DNA from: Allodiplogaster sudhausi
Taxonomy: Eukaryota; Nematoda; Chromadorea; Rhabditida; Diplogasteridae
Direction: 5' to 3'
Assembly (NCBI GenBank): GCA_945643635.1
Contig: CALZFC010000097.1
Span: 787,001-851,000, forward strand
Length of the DNA stretch: 64,000 nt
Shown here one piece after another: positions 40,711-53,553 of this stretch (its first letter is position 1; each line of letters opens with the position of its first letter). The notes under the pieces were generated by a model that was not told where the DNA came from, ran no database searches, and was given only the letters and a program-made list of their open reading frames with translations. The position numbers and the translations under genes are program-made.

Positions 40711-40863
40711 TTAAAAGGTGCACGAAACTCAACGCAAAAATTTTTTTTTCTACCGTGATTTTCCAGACCATTGTAGTCGCGTCCGTCTAAATCACATTCC
40801 CTCTCGCCCTTTGATCAGGCAAAAAGGCGCGAATTCAAAACTGAATTTTTTTTGCTCCTTTAA
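40711..40863. mobile_element. Short TTAA-flanked MITE relative, second copy
   Basis: Copy of 23,212-23,364, offset 17,499. Confidence 0.5.
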
Positions 40864-40877
40864 GGCATCCACTCATC

Positions 40878-40995
40878 ATGATGCGAATAAAGGAGGCCAT
40901 TCTTCGCAAGAAGATCATCCAGCAGCTCAATGAAGACTGGCGCGAGGAGGAGGAGAACATGGCCGCAGCTGCTCATGCCTCCGCTCTACGGCTAG
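40878..40995 (+). CDS. Candidate alternative first exon of the complete globin gene
   Basis: Copy of 23,379-23,496. Its phase-1 donor would fit globin exon 2 at 43,960 and replace the 80-residue basic, Ser-rich N-terminus with a charged helix of 39 residues. This is inference from phase alone. Confidence 0.35.
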
Positions 40996-41474
40996 GTAGG
41001 CAGAGGGGGCGGAGCCAAGTGGACGGGTGGGCGGAGCCTAACCAAGAAAAGAAACATCATAAGAAATTGAAATATTATTGCAAGAAAAAAATTAACATAT
41101 TATATTAGGTGAAATGTACGCTTTTGAATGTTTCTTCAAGGCAAGTGGTCATTGCTTGTAGAAAACATCTTCGTATCACGTATTACATTCATGCAAATAA
41201 AATTCATAAGGTACTAAGTTGCATCAAAATGCAGACATATCTACACTAATCCGGAGATTATCTCTCTTTTTCGCTGACACCCGCGCCAATATTGATCTCT
41301 CGCGCTGCTCCAATAACAATCTGTCAACCTACCAACGTGCACATTTCTGGCCTTCTCCATCTCCCTCGCAATCCTTCTCTCTCCATCCTTGCTTTGGCCA
41401 AGATGCCGCAAACATTCATGTGCATACATATATGAATGCATAGATGTATCACTCTCTCTTTCTCTTTCTCTCTT

Positions 41475-41505
<31 letters not shown>

Positions 41506-42113
41506 TTCTTTCTCTTTCTCTCTTTCTCTCTCTCTGTCTCTCTCTATCACTTCTATTTGCACATTCGCGAGTAGGCGTTCCTTCTGCTGTAGTGAAGAGT
41601 GGATCCCAGAAGCACAAAATTATCTCATGGAATATGCATCCCGATGCTACATACATACTTTAGAGTATTTTAAGAATAAGTCAGAAAGCGGAAAACGAGA
41701 ACCATACAAATGCACATCTAAGTACAATGCTTCAGAATATTTATCGCATAGCCAATATGACAAAAGAAATACAGAATATGAAGAGAACACCTTGAGACAC
41801 TATTCAAACATCATCTCTGTATACAGATATGTTAGATGACGTCAGCGAAAAAAATTGGTTTTTTTTGCAGAACAGATCCAAATTCAGAGCATTCCACCGT
41901 TCGCTATTGCTAATGTAACAGAGAAAAAATTCAAAATTCAAAATGATGATTGGGGAATTGCATTTCTAAATTCCAGGACAAAATTTTGAACAAGAAAGAC
42001 CCTGGTTTTTTTTTGTTGACTTGTTGACATCGTCTTATATGTAAACAGAGATCAATCTGACATCATCGGTGGCAGAGAGAGAGAGAGAGCGAAAGAGAGA
42101 GAGAGAGAGCGAA

Positions 42114-42174
<61 letters not shown>

Positions 42175-42362
42175 ACATTCTTGAATGTGATATGTATCCT
42201 AAAATGTATGTTGTAATGGATAGGGCCCAAGCCATAGTTACCGGCAACAGCGTGTCCTTACGCTTTGTGTGTGTGTATTTGTGTACATATAAATATTCAT
42301 TTTATGACAGACACACGACTATCGAATGCCGCCGATATGCGAGGGAGGAAAAGTGGGAGGAT

Positions 42363-42409
<47 letters not shown>

Positions 42410-42621
42410 GAAGTGAAAAAGAGGAACTGATAGAGAAAGTATTAGGGAAGAAGAGAGGGAGAGAGAGAGAAAAGGAAGAGGAGACGAATGAACGGCGGAG
42501 ACGGAAAGGGCAGACAGCGCTTCATCTCTCCTCTCCCTCTCCCCATCTCGCGCAATATGCACCTGTGCATGTGTCTAGTGCGCCAAACGCGCGCTTATCC
42601 CTCTCCCTCTCTCTCTCCCCA

Positions 42622-42665
<44 letters not shown>

Positions 42666-43229
42666 TCTCGCTCATTTTCATCTCCATACCTCCCCTTTTC
42701 TCCCGCATAGTTTCTCCGATCTCTCTTCCACTTCCTTATCTCTCCCGCCTCTCTCCTTCTTCTGAACCGATGATGCCTTCGGCTGAGCCTATGGCTCTTG
42801 GCTGAGAAAGGCGCAGCCTGGGAGCTCTTGCACGGAAGAAAGGGCCCCGCGCGCCGCCGCTTCTCCCAGGTGGGAAGCTGCTTGCTCGACACCTCTCACA
42901 CACAACTTGTACCTGGCAACCGTCTACTCTACTTGCTCACTGATATCACATCATACACAAATCAGGCACTCCTATCGGCTTACTCAAATAAGTGCACATA
43001 GATTGCTCTGACACAGCCAGCTTCTGAGATCCATCTGACAGCGTGTGCTGTCTGAGCCCCGACACGGACCCTACTGAGACCCTAACGAGACCCTAACTAG
43101 CCTTACGAGACCCTGACGAGTCCCTTGAAACCCTTACGAGACCTACTCTAAGCCCTAAACGACCCTTATAAACCCAGTCCGAGCCCCCGCGACCCTCGCC
43201 TCCCTCGCACCTTCTCTATATGTCGCCGG

Positions 43230-46200
43230 ATGCTGCCCGGCGCCCTGAGCCTGCGGCGGCGGCCCATCTCGAGTCCCTCCACGTCCTCGTCCTCCGACCC
43301 GCAGCTCGTCCTCCGCACTCAGTCGGCGCGCCAGCGGACGCCGCGCCCTCGCGCGGCGGCCGCCGCCACCTCTGAGACTCGCTCAGCGTCCGCGCCAAGT
43401 GTCATCGCCTCGGGACTTCATGACTCCATCCAGAGACTACTCGCTTTCCTGCCACGACGCATTCACAGATGTAGGGTTGGATAGGGGTTGGAGATGCGGT
43501 TGAAGAGGCTTGTGAAATGTGTAGGCAAGAGTGCAAAGTTTCCAATGTGAGCAGAAGAATAGAGAAATCGAGAGAGAGATAAATGTAATGCGAGAAGTGA
43601 ACAGTGTGATGAAGCATTCCGAAGCGCGATACGAAATATTCTAGCTGCGTGGTTTCTTTTCTCATAAGTCATGGCAGATGAAATCTTGGATTAATCTGTC
43701 TGTTTTTGTACATATGTATGTTTGAAGAGAATTATTTTTGGATAGTCTGATGACATGGGAAGACGAAAGCCCCTTCTTCTTTTATCTACCTCGATTCCAT
43801 GACAGTTGTCTTTATGTGAAAAAATTAAATTCATGAATTTATTATACAAGTTGACGATCGATTCTCCCACATATGTGCAAGTATGAAGAAGAAGTAAGCA
43901 GGAATAACGATATGGAAAAAAGAAATATGCCTGGAGTGGCTATCAAGTGGCTCTTTCAGCCGTCTCATCCCAACACACGTCATCGCTGGTGTCTCCATCC
44001 CGTGATCTGCCCGCAATCTCATCTACGAGTGAAGAGGTCTCTTATTGTTTTATATATTTTTAATATTTTTAAACCTTTTTTCCTTATTTTCCCTTCTAAT
44101 CATTAGTTACTTTATTATGAAATGACTTCCTTTCTATAGTGTTAATCTATGATCTCTTATCTGTTACTATGCTATTTCACTTTTTGTTTATGCAACATCG
44201 TATATTCATCTTCCTATTCCATATTCTTCCGTCCACTACACCATTCAGTGATGCCAACAAATATTAGAAAGGACAAAAACTCCCATATGTGTATGTATAA
44301 AATATCAAACATTTGATTTGTACTTCACGGGGCCTTTCAAAATTATCGTCAGTTTGGTAATTTGATGACTTTCGAAACCCATATAAGCATACAAAGGCTA
44401 AACTTGACATTTTGACTCAGCCTTTTTAGTTGGAAGCACAAGTAGTTCGCTGAAGTATCTACGTGAATAGAGACATTTTCCACGTCTCTTGGCTTATAAG
44501 AGCACAATTAAATGATATCATAGATTGCTTTATGATTCATTCTCTTACATGAATATCCCGTAAAGAACTCAGCCTCTCTCTCCTCTAAATCGCTCCTTTC
44601 AATTCTAGCACACTGATGTAATTTCCTCGTATGTATGCCATGAGTTAGCGCAATGTCTTCAAACATTGAAGGCTACTTTGTACCTTTAAAATTTCCCAGA
44701 GGTGTATAATCAAAAATGTATGTAATCAAAAGCAACATATGTACATTATAAATTTAAATTTCAATTTCAATTTAGCTAATTGTAAGAGGAATGCATTAAG
44801 CACGAAACACTCAATCGTAATATATTTTTCTGAAATTTTCACGTTCTAAAACGTAAGTTCAGGCGAAAAGGCGCGAATTCAAACGTGCTTTCAAGTTTCG
44901 AACACTTCCAATTAAAGGTCGACCTCGACTCGGGCATCGCCGAATTCGCGCATCCCCTCCAGCCATTCGTGAACGATCTGGCAGCCCGTCTAACTGACTT
45001 GCAGGTATGTATGTATGTACATACAGACAAACATATTCTATTCTTTTATTGTGTTTTTTTTGTCCAACGCCAGACTTCTTGATACGATTCTTTAAAAAAA
45101 TTTCTCTACCGCCATATGAGAAGTATAGTTGGTATTAAGCTGGTTTTTTTTATTCGTGTTTTTGCACACATTTCCCTGAAAGTTATAACTATTTGTGACT
45201 CTCATGCCTAATCCAACTTTTGCTTCAGTCACTTATATTTCATTGATAAACGAACAATTTCTTTCCCAAGACATCATTTTGTATGCTCTGTCTCTTCTCT
45301 TCTCAGAAGCGCGCTCTTCGAGTGACGTGGAAGCGGCTGAGCGAAGCACCCAAGACATCTGGGAGAGGCACGATTCACATCATGGAAAAGGTCACTTATC
45401 CTTCGTACAGTATCCCATAGACTAGAACTCACTTTTCTAGTGTTCACTCGTTGACAAAAAAAAGTAATGATGAGTGCTAGTGGTAGTTTCATGATATCAT
45501 ACATATGTATCTTGCATGCATATTCACACTCTTACAAATAGTTAATCTTATATAATACGAATCATTTTGCTACCTATACAAACACCGGCATTCATAACTC
45601 ATTACAAAGAGATTCGTCCAAGAGACCACTCGCTAGCGCTACTGTACAATCTCGCATGTAATTGGGCCAAGTGAGCGTACTAAATAATGCATATCCACAG
45701 CAGCTGCCAACTAATTCTCAACACGTGAAATGTTAATCAAATTTGTGTCGAAATTTGCTCACTTTCACAATACACTCTTTTTCCAAGGATTCTAGTAAAA
45801 AAAATGGTCGCTTGAACATTCTTTCCTTAAATTTGATTACCCACAAATCTTTTGAGATCCTCGAAAAGCTTGTCGAACTGGAGTCTTCTGTGCCATCACT
45901 CTTCTACAAATCGGCATTTCTCTCCTGTGTCGAGGACCGCCGATGTTGGCGAAACCAAACTAATGAACGGTACCTCTATCTAGTCATATATTTTGATTTC
46001 ATACATTTTTATGCATGTATTGTGCCTTTTTCCCTTTATAAATTTATTTATATCGATCCTTTGATGTTTAATCTTATTAAGAAATACAATAGATTAATGA
46101 TCGCTTAATTTTATTCAGCTTAATTTTTGAATATTAAATTTCTCAGCCGTTGGGCAAAGACGATTGCAACGCTGCGAGATCACGCGCATATCCTCGTGAC

Positions 46201-48126
46201 TTTTATCGACGCAATTCTACAGCTCATGTTCGACGGCGTCACCGTGCACAACGATATGCCCGACCCGGACACTATAGGTTGCTCACTAATAGATGCTTGA
46301 TTTTTCCTACGCTTTAATGCTTTGTTACTACCATAAAACGCTTGCTTCTAGGCGTGCTCCACAACCGTCTCTATCCGCTCGGCTTCAACCGACGCATGTG
46401 GCAGGTGCTCGGAGAGTGCTTTGCAGAGGTTGGTTGCTAAGGCGATGGAAAAGAAGAAAAAAAGCAATTAACTAATATGTTAGCGAATACTGTTTCTCAA
46501 GGTCGAAGATCAATTGTTGTTTACAAAAAAAATGTTTTGCAAATTTGGCAACAACAGAAGAAGGGAGAACTACCGCCGTTGTAAGGTGTCTCTTTTTCCA
46601 AGAATAATTCTTTCAGGAATAATTTTCGTGTGTTTGATACCATTTAAATCAATCATATTCCCCGACGTATCCACGTCTACCGCTTATACTCTCGCAGGTC
46701 TTCTTCATGCAAGACTGCGTCCGTGCGTATCCGCACGCGGCATCCGCGTGGTCGCTGCTGTGCGTCGCCTTCACCGATCGCATGTACGCGGCGTCCAAGC
46801 CGACCGGCTCGACCGCGTCCGCGCTCGCCGCGTCTGCTTCCGCTAATCAGGTAAGAAAAAAAAATATATTTTTTAAATATATTTTTTGTTTACTTAACTA
46901 GTTTATTAGATAGCATACTTGTAGCTTTCTTCAGCATTATAATAAAAAGGGCAAGATTTAAAATAAATTTAAAAAAAGTGTATGTTTTTGCTTATAAAAT
47001 CTTGCTAACAAACTCATGGATCTCATGGCTCTTTCCTCAGTGGCTGTTCTTTCTACTCAGCTCATGCTTTCTCTCCTCAGTTAATGTCCGGCCCTCCGCC
47101 CGACTTCCGCGATCTCGTCTGCCCTCGCCGCTCGACTGCACGGCCACTCGAGCTGCCTCTGAGATGTCCGGTCTCCGCCTCCTCTGCAACATCGCCCCCC
47201 TCGCCCCCTACCATTCCTGCATCATGGTCAGCCTCTTTTCTCTTCTCTTTGTGTAGCAACTTATTTACTATAGTATAGGCCAGTCTTTTGCCTTCATACA
47301 TATTATTTAAAGAAGGGCGATCACCGAAAAACTGCAATTGTATTTTCAAACGTGCAAAGGTTTCAAACGGAAGTCCATTTAATTACTCAAAATATTACTG
47401 TAGACAAGGAGACTAAAGTAGCGCTGGTTTCGAAAAATCCGTTTCTTTTTCGAAGCGATATGTTATTGCTCGTTTACTAATTTGATACTGTTTTGCCTAA
47501 AATTCTTTAGCTTACTCAAGAAAATTCACATAAGAAAGGTGGTAAAGTATAAACCAAAAAATGTCTTGAAATATTTATAAATTTAATCTTCCCGGGATGT
47601 GTACGTGGCCGTTAATCTACCATCGAGTGCCATTTTGCACTGACACCAATCACAAATTCATTCAAAATTTGTACTTTCAAGCATCTTATACTTGAATATG
47701 GAACCTTTTTTGTGCTTTTCATTTGCTTTTTCTTTTTCCTCATGCCCGAGACTATTCGAAAATAGCTAAGATGTTTCATATATCGGCAATGACTTTTCGG
47801 TGATCGCCCTCCTTTAATAGTAAGTAGTTTACGGAAGAATATTAATGTTTAGTGCCGAATCAAGTTCGTCGTCGGCGAAGCCAACGGCAGCCGATGCAGC
47901 GAACGCCAACGAGTCAGACGAGGAGGAGCCTTCTTGTTCGACTGCCGCGGCCAGTTCCGCCGTCGCTCCCACTTCTCCACCACCGCCGGCGCCCGCGCCC
48001 CTCTCAGCGCCCTCTCGCATGTCGCGCTCGTCCCATCCACCGTATCGAGCCGCCACCAAAAGACACTTCCTTCTCCGATCAAAGTCCGAAGGTGTCTCCA
48101 GAGTAGTGAGGACTACGGCATTGTAA
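43230..48126 (+). CDS. Nematode globin with long N- and C-terminal extensions
   Basis: The ten exons are 43230-43470, 43960-44036, 44918-45004, 45307-45390, 45857-45969, 46147-46277, 46352-46428, 46698-46850, 47081-47226 and 47853-48126. They join in one frame of 460 residues. Residues 1-135 are a basic, Ser/Arg-rich extension. The globin fold spans about 137-310: the A helix has RVTWKRLSEAP; TLRDHAHIL gives the likely distal His near residue 213; and VLHNRLYPLGF gives the proximal His near 248. The G helix follows with MWQVLGECF and the H helix with SAWSLLCVAFTDRMY. The tail is Pro/Ser-rich with an acidic SDEEEPSC segment and ends RTTAL. It should bind haem for oxygen handling, redox or sensing, as in the large neuronal globin family of nematodes. 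Exon lengths are matched by the paralogue at 50,429. The start (ATG 43,230) is the only one in frame; an alternative first exon is possible. Confidence 0.8.
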
Positions 48127-48391
48127 ATGTTGTTGTTATTGAAGATCCTGTGACAAATAGAATTACATATGTATATTTCTATACGAGGATATTCAAAGAA
48201 TACGTCATATAATCTTATAATCTTTTCGTACAGCTAACACATATTAGTAATGTTGAGTTTATAAAAGACGATGTCAATCCTTTCGCGTATGGGTATTCAG
48301 TACGATTCCAATGATGCTAAAACAACATGTAGGCAGGCTGTGTATTGGGTGGTACGAATCATGGTTCTCAACCAAATGACATGCATTCATT

Positions 48392-48395
<4 letters not shown>

Positions 48396-48457
<62 letters not shown>
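48396..48457. repeat. (AT)n microsatellite downstream of globin
   Basis: A TA dinucleotide run about 270 bases after the globin stop codon, just before a polyadenylation-type signal. Confidence 0.95.
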
Positions 48458-48461
<4 letters not shown>

Positions 48462-48490
48462 ATCCGTTTTTGTTTGTCATGAATGATTTC

Positions 48491-48496
48491 AATAAA
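48491..48496 (+). terminator. Candidate polyadenylation signal of globin gene
   Basis: AATAAA lies 365 bases after the stop codon, followed by T-rich sequence. It is the first clear match downstream of the gene that I saw. Confidence 0.35.
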
Positions 48497-49814
48497 GGCG
48501 TCTTACGCTTTATAATCTTCTCTTTTATTTGAGAGATCCAAAGGATGCACATGAGATATGTATGTACTTGGAAGAAGGATTCATTATCACTGCTCACAAT
48601 CAGTGAAATGTAAAAAATAAGAGAAAAAACATACTTGAATTAGTTTATATATTCAATTGCGAGATAGTTGTGCAATTAATAATGGATATTTTTTATAATT
48701 TCATTTCTTTTTTTTATTATTGTTATATTTCGATTCACAGCCTAATCGTGATAAATTTACTTTCGATTATAGATAAGAGCTGCTGACAAGTATTCAAAAT
48801 GAACCCTCCAGAATCTGTCCTACAAATTTTATATTTTAATTCTTCTTTGCGTTCCTTTCCGTTCGACGTTAAATCGTCATTCCATCTGTGAAAGAGTACT
48901 GCCTTGCATGGCTTCCCATGTCAGAAGCAATAGGTAAACGCTTGCTCAGACTGCTAGAGTGAGAGAGAGACGATAAGAGAGAGAGAGAGAGAGAGAGAAT
49001 GAAACAAGAAGAAACAGCGAGTTAGAGAGAGTACAAGAGAGAAGATGAGCGCATGTGGAGAAAGAGTGTGAGGGCAGAATGGAGAAAATAGTAGAACAAA
49101 GGTAGAAAAGAGCCGGAAATCGTTCCGCTGAGAGAGAGTGAGAAATAGAGAAAGAGAGACTCAGATGGAAATGTGGGCGAGAGAGAGAGAGAGCAAAGAG
49201 AGGAGACAGACAAGGAAGGGAGGGAGAGAGAAAGACAGAAAGGGCTCATGCCGGAAAAGCGGCCTGCCAGGTGCTTCGAGAAGTCTGGCAGTTTGTGACG
49301 TTTAGCTAAGCCTTAGCTTCACTATATAAAAGCAGAGAGCGAAATAGTATTGACGAGAGATCGAGAGGGTCAATAATTCTGGAAAAAGGTAGAGTAGAAA
49401 AACACACCGTGAGAGAATGTGTGGGCAACATACGCAAACCCTTCAGGATTAATCAAGCGTACAATGCCAATTGGATGAGAGAGAGAGAGAGAGAGAGTAA
49501 GGAAGAGATATGAAATGGAGAAAGCAAAGAGAGAGAGCATAGAGAAGAAGAGAGCAAGAGAGAGAGATAGCGAGTGATAGAGAGAAGCAAAGAAAAACGT
49601 CAAAAGTATTTTGCCAAAGTGTACGTCGAAGGTGAAAATTTCCATAGGAAGAAGCTGTCTGCGGTAAAATAAAAGAGAGCAAAGCGTTTAACACAAAAGA
49701 CAGGAGCGTGAGGGTGAATATGGGAAGAAGCAAAGAGACTGATTTTGAATGAGCCTGGGAGTGCGCGAGAGTAGTAGAGAAGCGAGAGAAAGAGAGAGAG
49801 AGAGAAGGGGAGAG

Positions 49815-49856
<42 letters not shown>

Positions 49857-50428
49857 GGCTTTGCCATGCAGACCTCGTGCCCCTGGCCTGGTCTTCTCAT
49901 CTTCGGTTGCTCCTGCGCCGTCTCACCTGCAGGTTCCCATGTGTACTCGGACCGCGGTTAGTATTACTATTTGTGTAGTACCTTTATTCATGACTTCAAG
50001 TTGTACTCCACAACATTTGCTCGCTACGAGTCTCGAATCCATACGACTATATTGTTTGTATATGTACATACGTGTTTAATGTGCATCAGTGTAATGGCAA
50101 TGAGCTCTCTAATTTTGAGAACTTGCAGTTTTTTGTATATAGTTTTTTTTAAATATTAAAATAGAACAGCTAAGAAAATGCAAAAAAGAATTTGAATGAA
50201 TAATGAATGGCCCAGAATGAGAATAAACTGCCTAGTCATGCACGCGAATCCGATTCTCTCCACCTTCCTCGCCTCCACCGGCACCACGAATAGAGAGAGG
50301 TTCGTGAGACAGAGTAATGGAGAGGTCAGCAGAGAAAGAGAACGAGAGAGAGAGAGAGAGAGGAGAAAAGAGAGTGAGTGAGAGAGTGAGAAAATGTTGA
50401 GATGAGTTATTGCTTGCGTGCTTTCTAG

Positions 50429-52230
50429 ATATGACTTCGTCCTCGGTTGTGGAACGAATGCCTAAACTGGACCTTTCTTCTTTCAGCGTGGCAAATAAGG
50501 TATGCATTTTCATCCAGGTAAAGTGTTGATTAAGAGTGAAATTAAATCCGTGAAAAAGTCCTTCTTTTCTTCAAAATAATGAGACAAAGAACAAAGCAAA
50601 AAGCAGCTCTTCTTCCCTAAGCATTGCAGAATTTACTTTGGCAGCAAAATAAGGCCCAAACTTACCGTACACCAGGCGACAGTAACGATCGAATCGCGCG
50701 CCGGCTGTTCGGTGTGTCATCCGAAGACTATCCAGCCACATCATCATCCACTGCATCCCTTCGCACTCGAGCTCGCTGGCAAGCTGACCGAGCAGCAGGT
50801 TCTGTGGAATAATGAATTATATAAGAACAGTTTGACTTTAAAAAAATAAAATAAATGCAATTTTAAAATGTATCATTAACTTATAAGATACACAAAGAAG
50901 AGCTTTTATAGACATTCTACTTTTAAAAAAAGTAATGTTCAGCGGCGAGCGCTGAAAGTAACCTGGCGGCGAATCAGCGAGCGGCCAGCAACATCGAACT
51001 TTAGCGCTTTTCGAGTCATGGAGAAGGTTAGGGCTAAGTAGATCGGAAGCTGCGGAAGCAACTTTTTTCCTCAAAATTATCTTTTTTTATTATCTTCATT
51101 ATCCTTTAAATTATATAGTTAGAATTGTTATAGCTATTTATTTTCGATTCATGGAAAACGTTTCCTAGTGCAAATTAACAGATCATTGACGAGGTCGCCA
51201 AGGCTGAGCCGATCGTGCCCGCTCTCTTCTACAAAGCTGCCTTCCTCTCCTCCATCGAGGACATGAGTGGCTATCGAAGACGGAATGGCGAAGTGTTAGC
51301 AATAGCCTCGAAGAAGCCACAAACTTACTCTTGAATTCGCGTCTCTTTGCATGACACAAGTGAGCATGTAATTTAGAGAGACGCGACTGGACTATAATTG
51401 TCATGAAAATTCAAATTGATTACAGTAGAGCTTAAAACATGAGAGAAGTAGCGGGTGGAAGAGTTGAGTTCGTGGCTGCCCTCGCCTGCGAAGAGAAGTG
51501 GGGCTCAGTCTTAAAAAAAACAAATTCAAAAGAATCACCTTATCTTCAAAAAAAAATAATGAAAAGAATAAATTAAAGGAACAATGCACTGAATGATACT
51601 ACAGTATTAGATTAGAACCATTTTGAACGCGCGTCGACCTCAAATATTTGGCCCTTCACCTGGTTAGAGAGCATGTGAAATAGTAGGGTGGCTGTAGAAA
51701 AATGTCTGGTCGAGCCATATTTTTCGCGCCCTTAACTTTGTAGCATGTGGACAAAAATGGTTCAAACTTTCTAGATATATGTTTTTGAGAGACATGAATA
51801 GATAAAAGTTCATAAAACAAAATGTTAATTATGCAGTGAACAGCTCCTTTATATTCGGCATCACAGAATTCGCGCGAATAACTTTGCGACGTTCCGCGAG
51901 CACGCGCGCGTCCTCGTCCTCTACATCGACGCCGTGATGCAGTTGCTCCTTGAGGGACCCACGGCGCATGCGCATCTACCCGACCCGGAAGCAGTCGGTT
52001 AATAGAAGGGAGACAAGTGGAAAAACAGCTGTAAATGCTAATACCTCTCATCTCTGTTTCTCTTGCTCTCTTTCTCTCTCTCACTGTCAACTTCTCTCTC
52101 TGTGTCTCTATCTCGCATCCGGCTTCTCTCTCTCTCTCTGTTCTCTTCTTCAGCTTTTGCTCACAATCGCCTCGGTCCACTCGGCTTCAAGCGGCGTCTC
52201 TGAAAGCGATTCGGCGAATGTTTCGCGGAG
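50429..52230 (+). pseudogene. Globin paralogue with a stop codon in the F-G region
   Basis: The exons are 50429-50499, an exon ending at 50798, 50943-51026, 51182-51294, 51867-51997 and 52154-52230. The last four have exactly the lengths (84, 113, 131, 77) and phases of exons 4-7 of the 43,230 globin gene. The protein keeps HPLHPFALELAGKLTEQQ, RALKVTWRRISERP, LFYKAAFLSSIED, the distal-His region FREHARVLVLYIDAV and the proximal-His region FAHNRLGPLGF. In the last exon the Trp codon of the complete gene is TGA (52,201-52,203). Helix H and the tail are not preserved as an open exon; a GC-rich stretch at 52,670-52,890 may be their remnant. Everything up to the stop is open, so the loss is probably recent, or the stop could be a sequence error. 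Confidence 0.75.
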
Positions 52231-52417
52231 GTTTTTGCTCGTCATTTATCATATAAGCTGATTTCTGATTTTTTTTTTCATTAGGTATAAAACATAATTT
52301 ATTTCTAGAAATATTACTGTTAACATTCTATATGGCAGATGACAAGAAACGTTACGGATTAGACCAAGTTGACATGGAATAAAGAGAGGCTAAACACTCA
52401 CCTCCAGGTAATGTTCA

Positions 52418-52465
<48 letters not shown>

Positions 52466-53553
52466 TCAGACCATAAAATCAACTCGTGAATGGCTCTCAG
52501 AATTTGCAGACAATAAAGAGAAATCAGAAATTTAATTCCGTTGTATCCCGTCCGTAATTATGCTTTTTAAAACTCGATAAGGCAGAAACTGATTAACTAA
52601 AATTATACTCTAACAAACTAATTTTGAGTAGACCTTCTTCTTGACGGACAGCTGCTGTTCATAGAAAAATTTGAATCTAAATTCCTTTTCAAGATGCGCG
52701 TCCCGCCCGCAGTCGGGACTCCGCAACGCGCGCGACACCGATCGACGGCGCCGTCGAAGCAGCCGCCGCCAGGCCTCGCACCCTCTCGCGCGCCCACCCG
52801 GCGCGCCCACTCGACCGAGCACTTGCCAGCCACGCCACTCAATGGCAGCAAGCAGAAGGAGGCATCAAGAGCCTTTGTGGACCGATAACATCCTCAAGTA
52901 TTGGGGGAAGAGGATTTTGCGTTGGTCGGACTAATTGTAAGACTGAGGAAGAAAAGGCGGCGAGAGAGCGAAAACAGAGGAATTTGAACGATGGAGAGGG
53001 TGATAATAGAGTTCAGGTGGGGTTCACGGTTTTAATACAGGAAGGGAACTACAAAAGTGAAATGTGTTCTTGCCATTGTCTGAATATTCTCGTAGAATAT
53101 TGAATCCATTTGTCAGTCTAAATGCATATAGCTGTTATTCAAGTTTATGAAAACTTGCCATTAATTCAGTTGTCATCCTACCTCATGGATTCGTCGTATA
53201 CTGGCTTGTTTGTATACATGCATGAGTGAACAAAAAAAGAATGAAGCTTGAAACAAAATGTATTAAGATAAAATAAATGATGATCATTGTTCAATCTAAT
53301 GTTATGCTGAATAAAAATCAGATAAGAAATATGCAGAATGCGTTTAAAATATTGCAAATATTAACACATATAGTATTCCCGATCTAAACCACCCACATTG
53401 TCTCTATCTCTACAATCGTGTGCATTGCTCCTCCCTATCATCGTCTTCCTTCTTCTCGTCCTCTTGTTTGTTGTTGAAGTCAGCAGCACCTGCAAGACTA
53501 CAATTTCGTCCAGTCAACGTTTCAAATACGGAACTATTTCTCTCATCAGAAAG
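52231..53553. other. Region after globin pseudogene
   Basis: A GA tract lies at 52,421-52,463. A GC-rich segment (52,670-52,890) aligns loosely with globin exon 8 (ACCGATCG, then CGGCG and CGTC-AAGC words) but in broken frames. The rest is AT-rich with no exon recognised. Confidence 0.4.

Larger units (their letters stand above)
34936..43229. other. CT/GA-rich gene-poor region, second copy
   Basis: Duplicate of 17,430-25,732. Tract lengths differ slightly: the AT run is 6 bases shorter, the poly-G near 37,922 one shorter, and CT tracts near 38,460, 40,110 and 42,650 differ by 2. The change in poly-G length shifts any frame through it, which argues against coding there. It also holds the MITE relative at 40,711-40,863. 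Confidence 0.6.
48127..50428. other. Globin 3' flank and GA-rich intergenic region
   Basis: From about 48,957 to 49,860 the plus strand is strongly GA-rich, with runs at 48,978-48,999, 49,477-49,497 and 49,817-49,851. A TATA-like TATATAAAAG lies at 49,323. A short frame from ATG 49,866 ends at a CAG|GTTCCC donor, but no partner exon was found. No supported gene. Confidence 0.5.

Noticed and set aside
50571..50805. Minus-strand exon-like frame (NLLLGQLASELECEG...) with good acceptor and donor
   Set aside because: It is the antisense of the globin-paralogue exon ending at 50,798, whose plus-strand frame HPLHPFALELAGKLTEQQ aligns with the complete globin gene.
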